Shown: in pieces, positions 6,073 to 6,552 of the stretch
Numbering within the stretch: position 1 is the first letter of the stretch
Layout of the letters: every line of letters starts with the position of its first letter
From: Klebsiella pneumoniae
GTDB taxonomy: Bacteria > Pseudomonadota > Gammaproteobacteria > Ga0077536
Reading direction: 5' to 3'
DNA: 6,552 bases
Assembly: GCA_945873015.1 (NCBI GenBank)
Contig: CAMCBY010000242.1
Coordinates: 1-6,552, forward strand
The notes under the pieces: model-generated
The model's database searches: none
What the model was told of the DNA's origin: nothing
What the model saw: the letters and a program-made list of their open reading frames with translations, nothing else
Translations under genes and position numbers: made by a program

Positions 6073-6480
6073 CTATTCGAGGATGAACTTGCCTCCCGGT
6101 CTCCCGGGCATGCCGCCCATCGGTCCCGGACCGCCCTGGCCCGGCACCACGATGCGTGAGGCTTCCTCGCGCGCCATTTCGCGGGCGCGCTCGTTCAAGC
6201 GCTCAATCGCGCCCTTGATGCCGGCCGGGAACAGTGCGCAGGCTTCGGCGAGGGTCGGTGCGTCAAGCGGGAACTGCACCGGGATGGGGCCCATCTGGGT
6301 CATCAGGGTGGTGTCGCCGATGAAACGGTTGGGACGGGACGGATCGTCGCTGCCATCGGCCTTGATTGGAATCAGGCGACGAATGGTCGCGGCGCGCAGA
6401 TCGGAAATTGATTCTTCACGGTACAGATTGTCGGTATCGACGGTGAAGGAATCAGCGCTCATGCCCTCGGGTCCGGCCAT
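6073..6480 (-). CDS. Conserved-looking protein of unknown function with Gly/Pro/Met-rich tail
   Basis: 135 residues; I do not recognise a named family. No signal peptide or membrane helix is visible, so it is probably cytoplasmic. The N-terminal third (MSADSFTVDTDNLYREESISDLRAATIRRL) is acidic then basic; the centre (about 32-72) looks rich in beta strands, with repeated Pro and Gly turns; residues about 76-110 are probably helical and highly charged (AIERLNERAREMAREEASR); the last 24 residues are a flexible tail rich in Gly, Pro and Met ending KFILE. The only cysteine is Cys81 and there is no CXXC or CXXCH, so nothing links it directly to heme chemistry. ATG 6480 has a good GGGAG 7 bases upstream and an in-frame stop shortly before it; ATG 6462 is a possible alternative start, with GAGG only 2 bases away. 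It shares the strand with ccmA and may be the first gene of the transcript. Coding potential is supported by the clean start and by the absence of a competing frame. Confidence 0.75.
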   Translation of the reverse strand: MAGPEGMSADSFTVDTDNLYREESISDLRAATIRRLIPIKADGSDDPSRPNRFIGDTTLMTQMGPIPVQFPLDAPTLAEACALFPAGIKGAIERLNERAREMAREEASRIVVPGQGGPGPMGGMPGRPGGKFILE

Positions 6481-6487
6481 CTCTTTG

Positions 6488-6492
6488 CTCCC
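6488..6492 (-). promoter_or_regulatory. Ribosome binding site of the upstream unknown gene
   Basis: GGGAG seven bases before the ATG at 6480. It favours this start over the in-frame ATG at 6462. Confidence 0.65.
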
Positions 6493-6552
6493 ACTCGCTG
6501 GTGTCGCGGCATGGTAACAGATCCGTGATGGAGGACAGATTTAAGGCCGCAC

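Noticed and set aside
6528..6552. Possible start of a divergent plus-strand gene (ATG GAG GAC ...)
   Set aside because: Only eight codons before the window edge, and no Shine-Dalgarno sequence upstream; not enough to support a gene.
6481..6552. Promoter for the unknown gene and ccm operon
   Set aside because: The best -10-like TACCAT and a weak -35-like match do not make a convincing sigma-70 promoter; I could not place one with confidence.

Overview
The window holds an almost complete cytochrome c maturation operon (System I, Ccm), read entirely from the minus strand in the order ccmA-B-C-D-E-F-G-H-ccmI. The DNA is GC-rich. A separate short CcmH followed by its own CcmI (rather than the fused CcmH of E. 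coli), together with the ccmABCDEFGHI order, points to a proteobacterium, most likely a gammaproteobacterium outside the enterics. I cannot name the genus.

Layout, in the direction of transcription (high to low coordinates): a short upstream region (6552-6481); a 135-residue protein of unknown function (6480-6073); a leader of about 63 bases; ccmA (6009-5380), ccmB (5383-4709), a 78-base gap, ccmC (4630-3878), ccmD (3881-3699), ccmE (3715-3269), ccmF (3272-1296), ccmG (1299-754), ccmH (754-290) and the first 97 codons of ccmI (293-1, running off the window edge). Every junction from ccmA to ccmI overlaps by 1 to 17 bases except ccmB-ccmC. Four of the genes start with GTG, giving GTGA or ATGA stop-start overlaps typical of translational coupling. 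No gene on the plus strand can be supported.

How the genes work together (established for System I): CcmA (ATPase), CcmB, CcmC and CcmD handle heme and its covalent attachment to a histidine of the periplasmic chaperone CcmE, and ATP hydrolysis by CcmAB releases holo-CcmE. CcmF, with CcmH and CcmI, takes the heme from CcmE and attaches it to apocytochrome CXXCH motifs. CcmG and CcmH keep the apocytochrome cysteines reduced, and CcmI holds the apocytochrome. The diagnostic residues I could check (CcmA Walker motifs, CcmC and CcmF WWD motifs and histidines, CcmE heme histidine, CcmG and CcmH cysteine pairs) are all present, so the system looks intact as far as the window shows.

I found no new biological system here. 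The points worth a second look are small: a perfect 12-bp hairpin touching the ccmE ribosome binding site, micro-ORFs that exactly bridge the only non-overlapping junction (ccmB-ccmC), and the uncharacterised Gly/Pro/Met-tailed protein upstream of ccmA.
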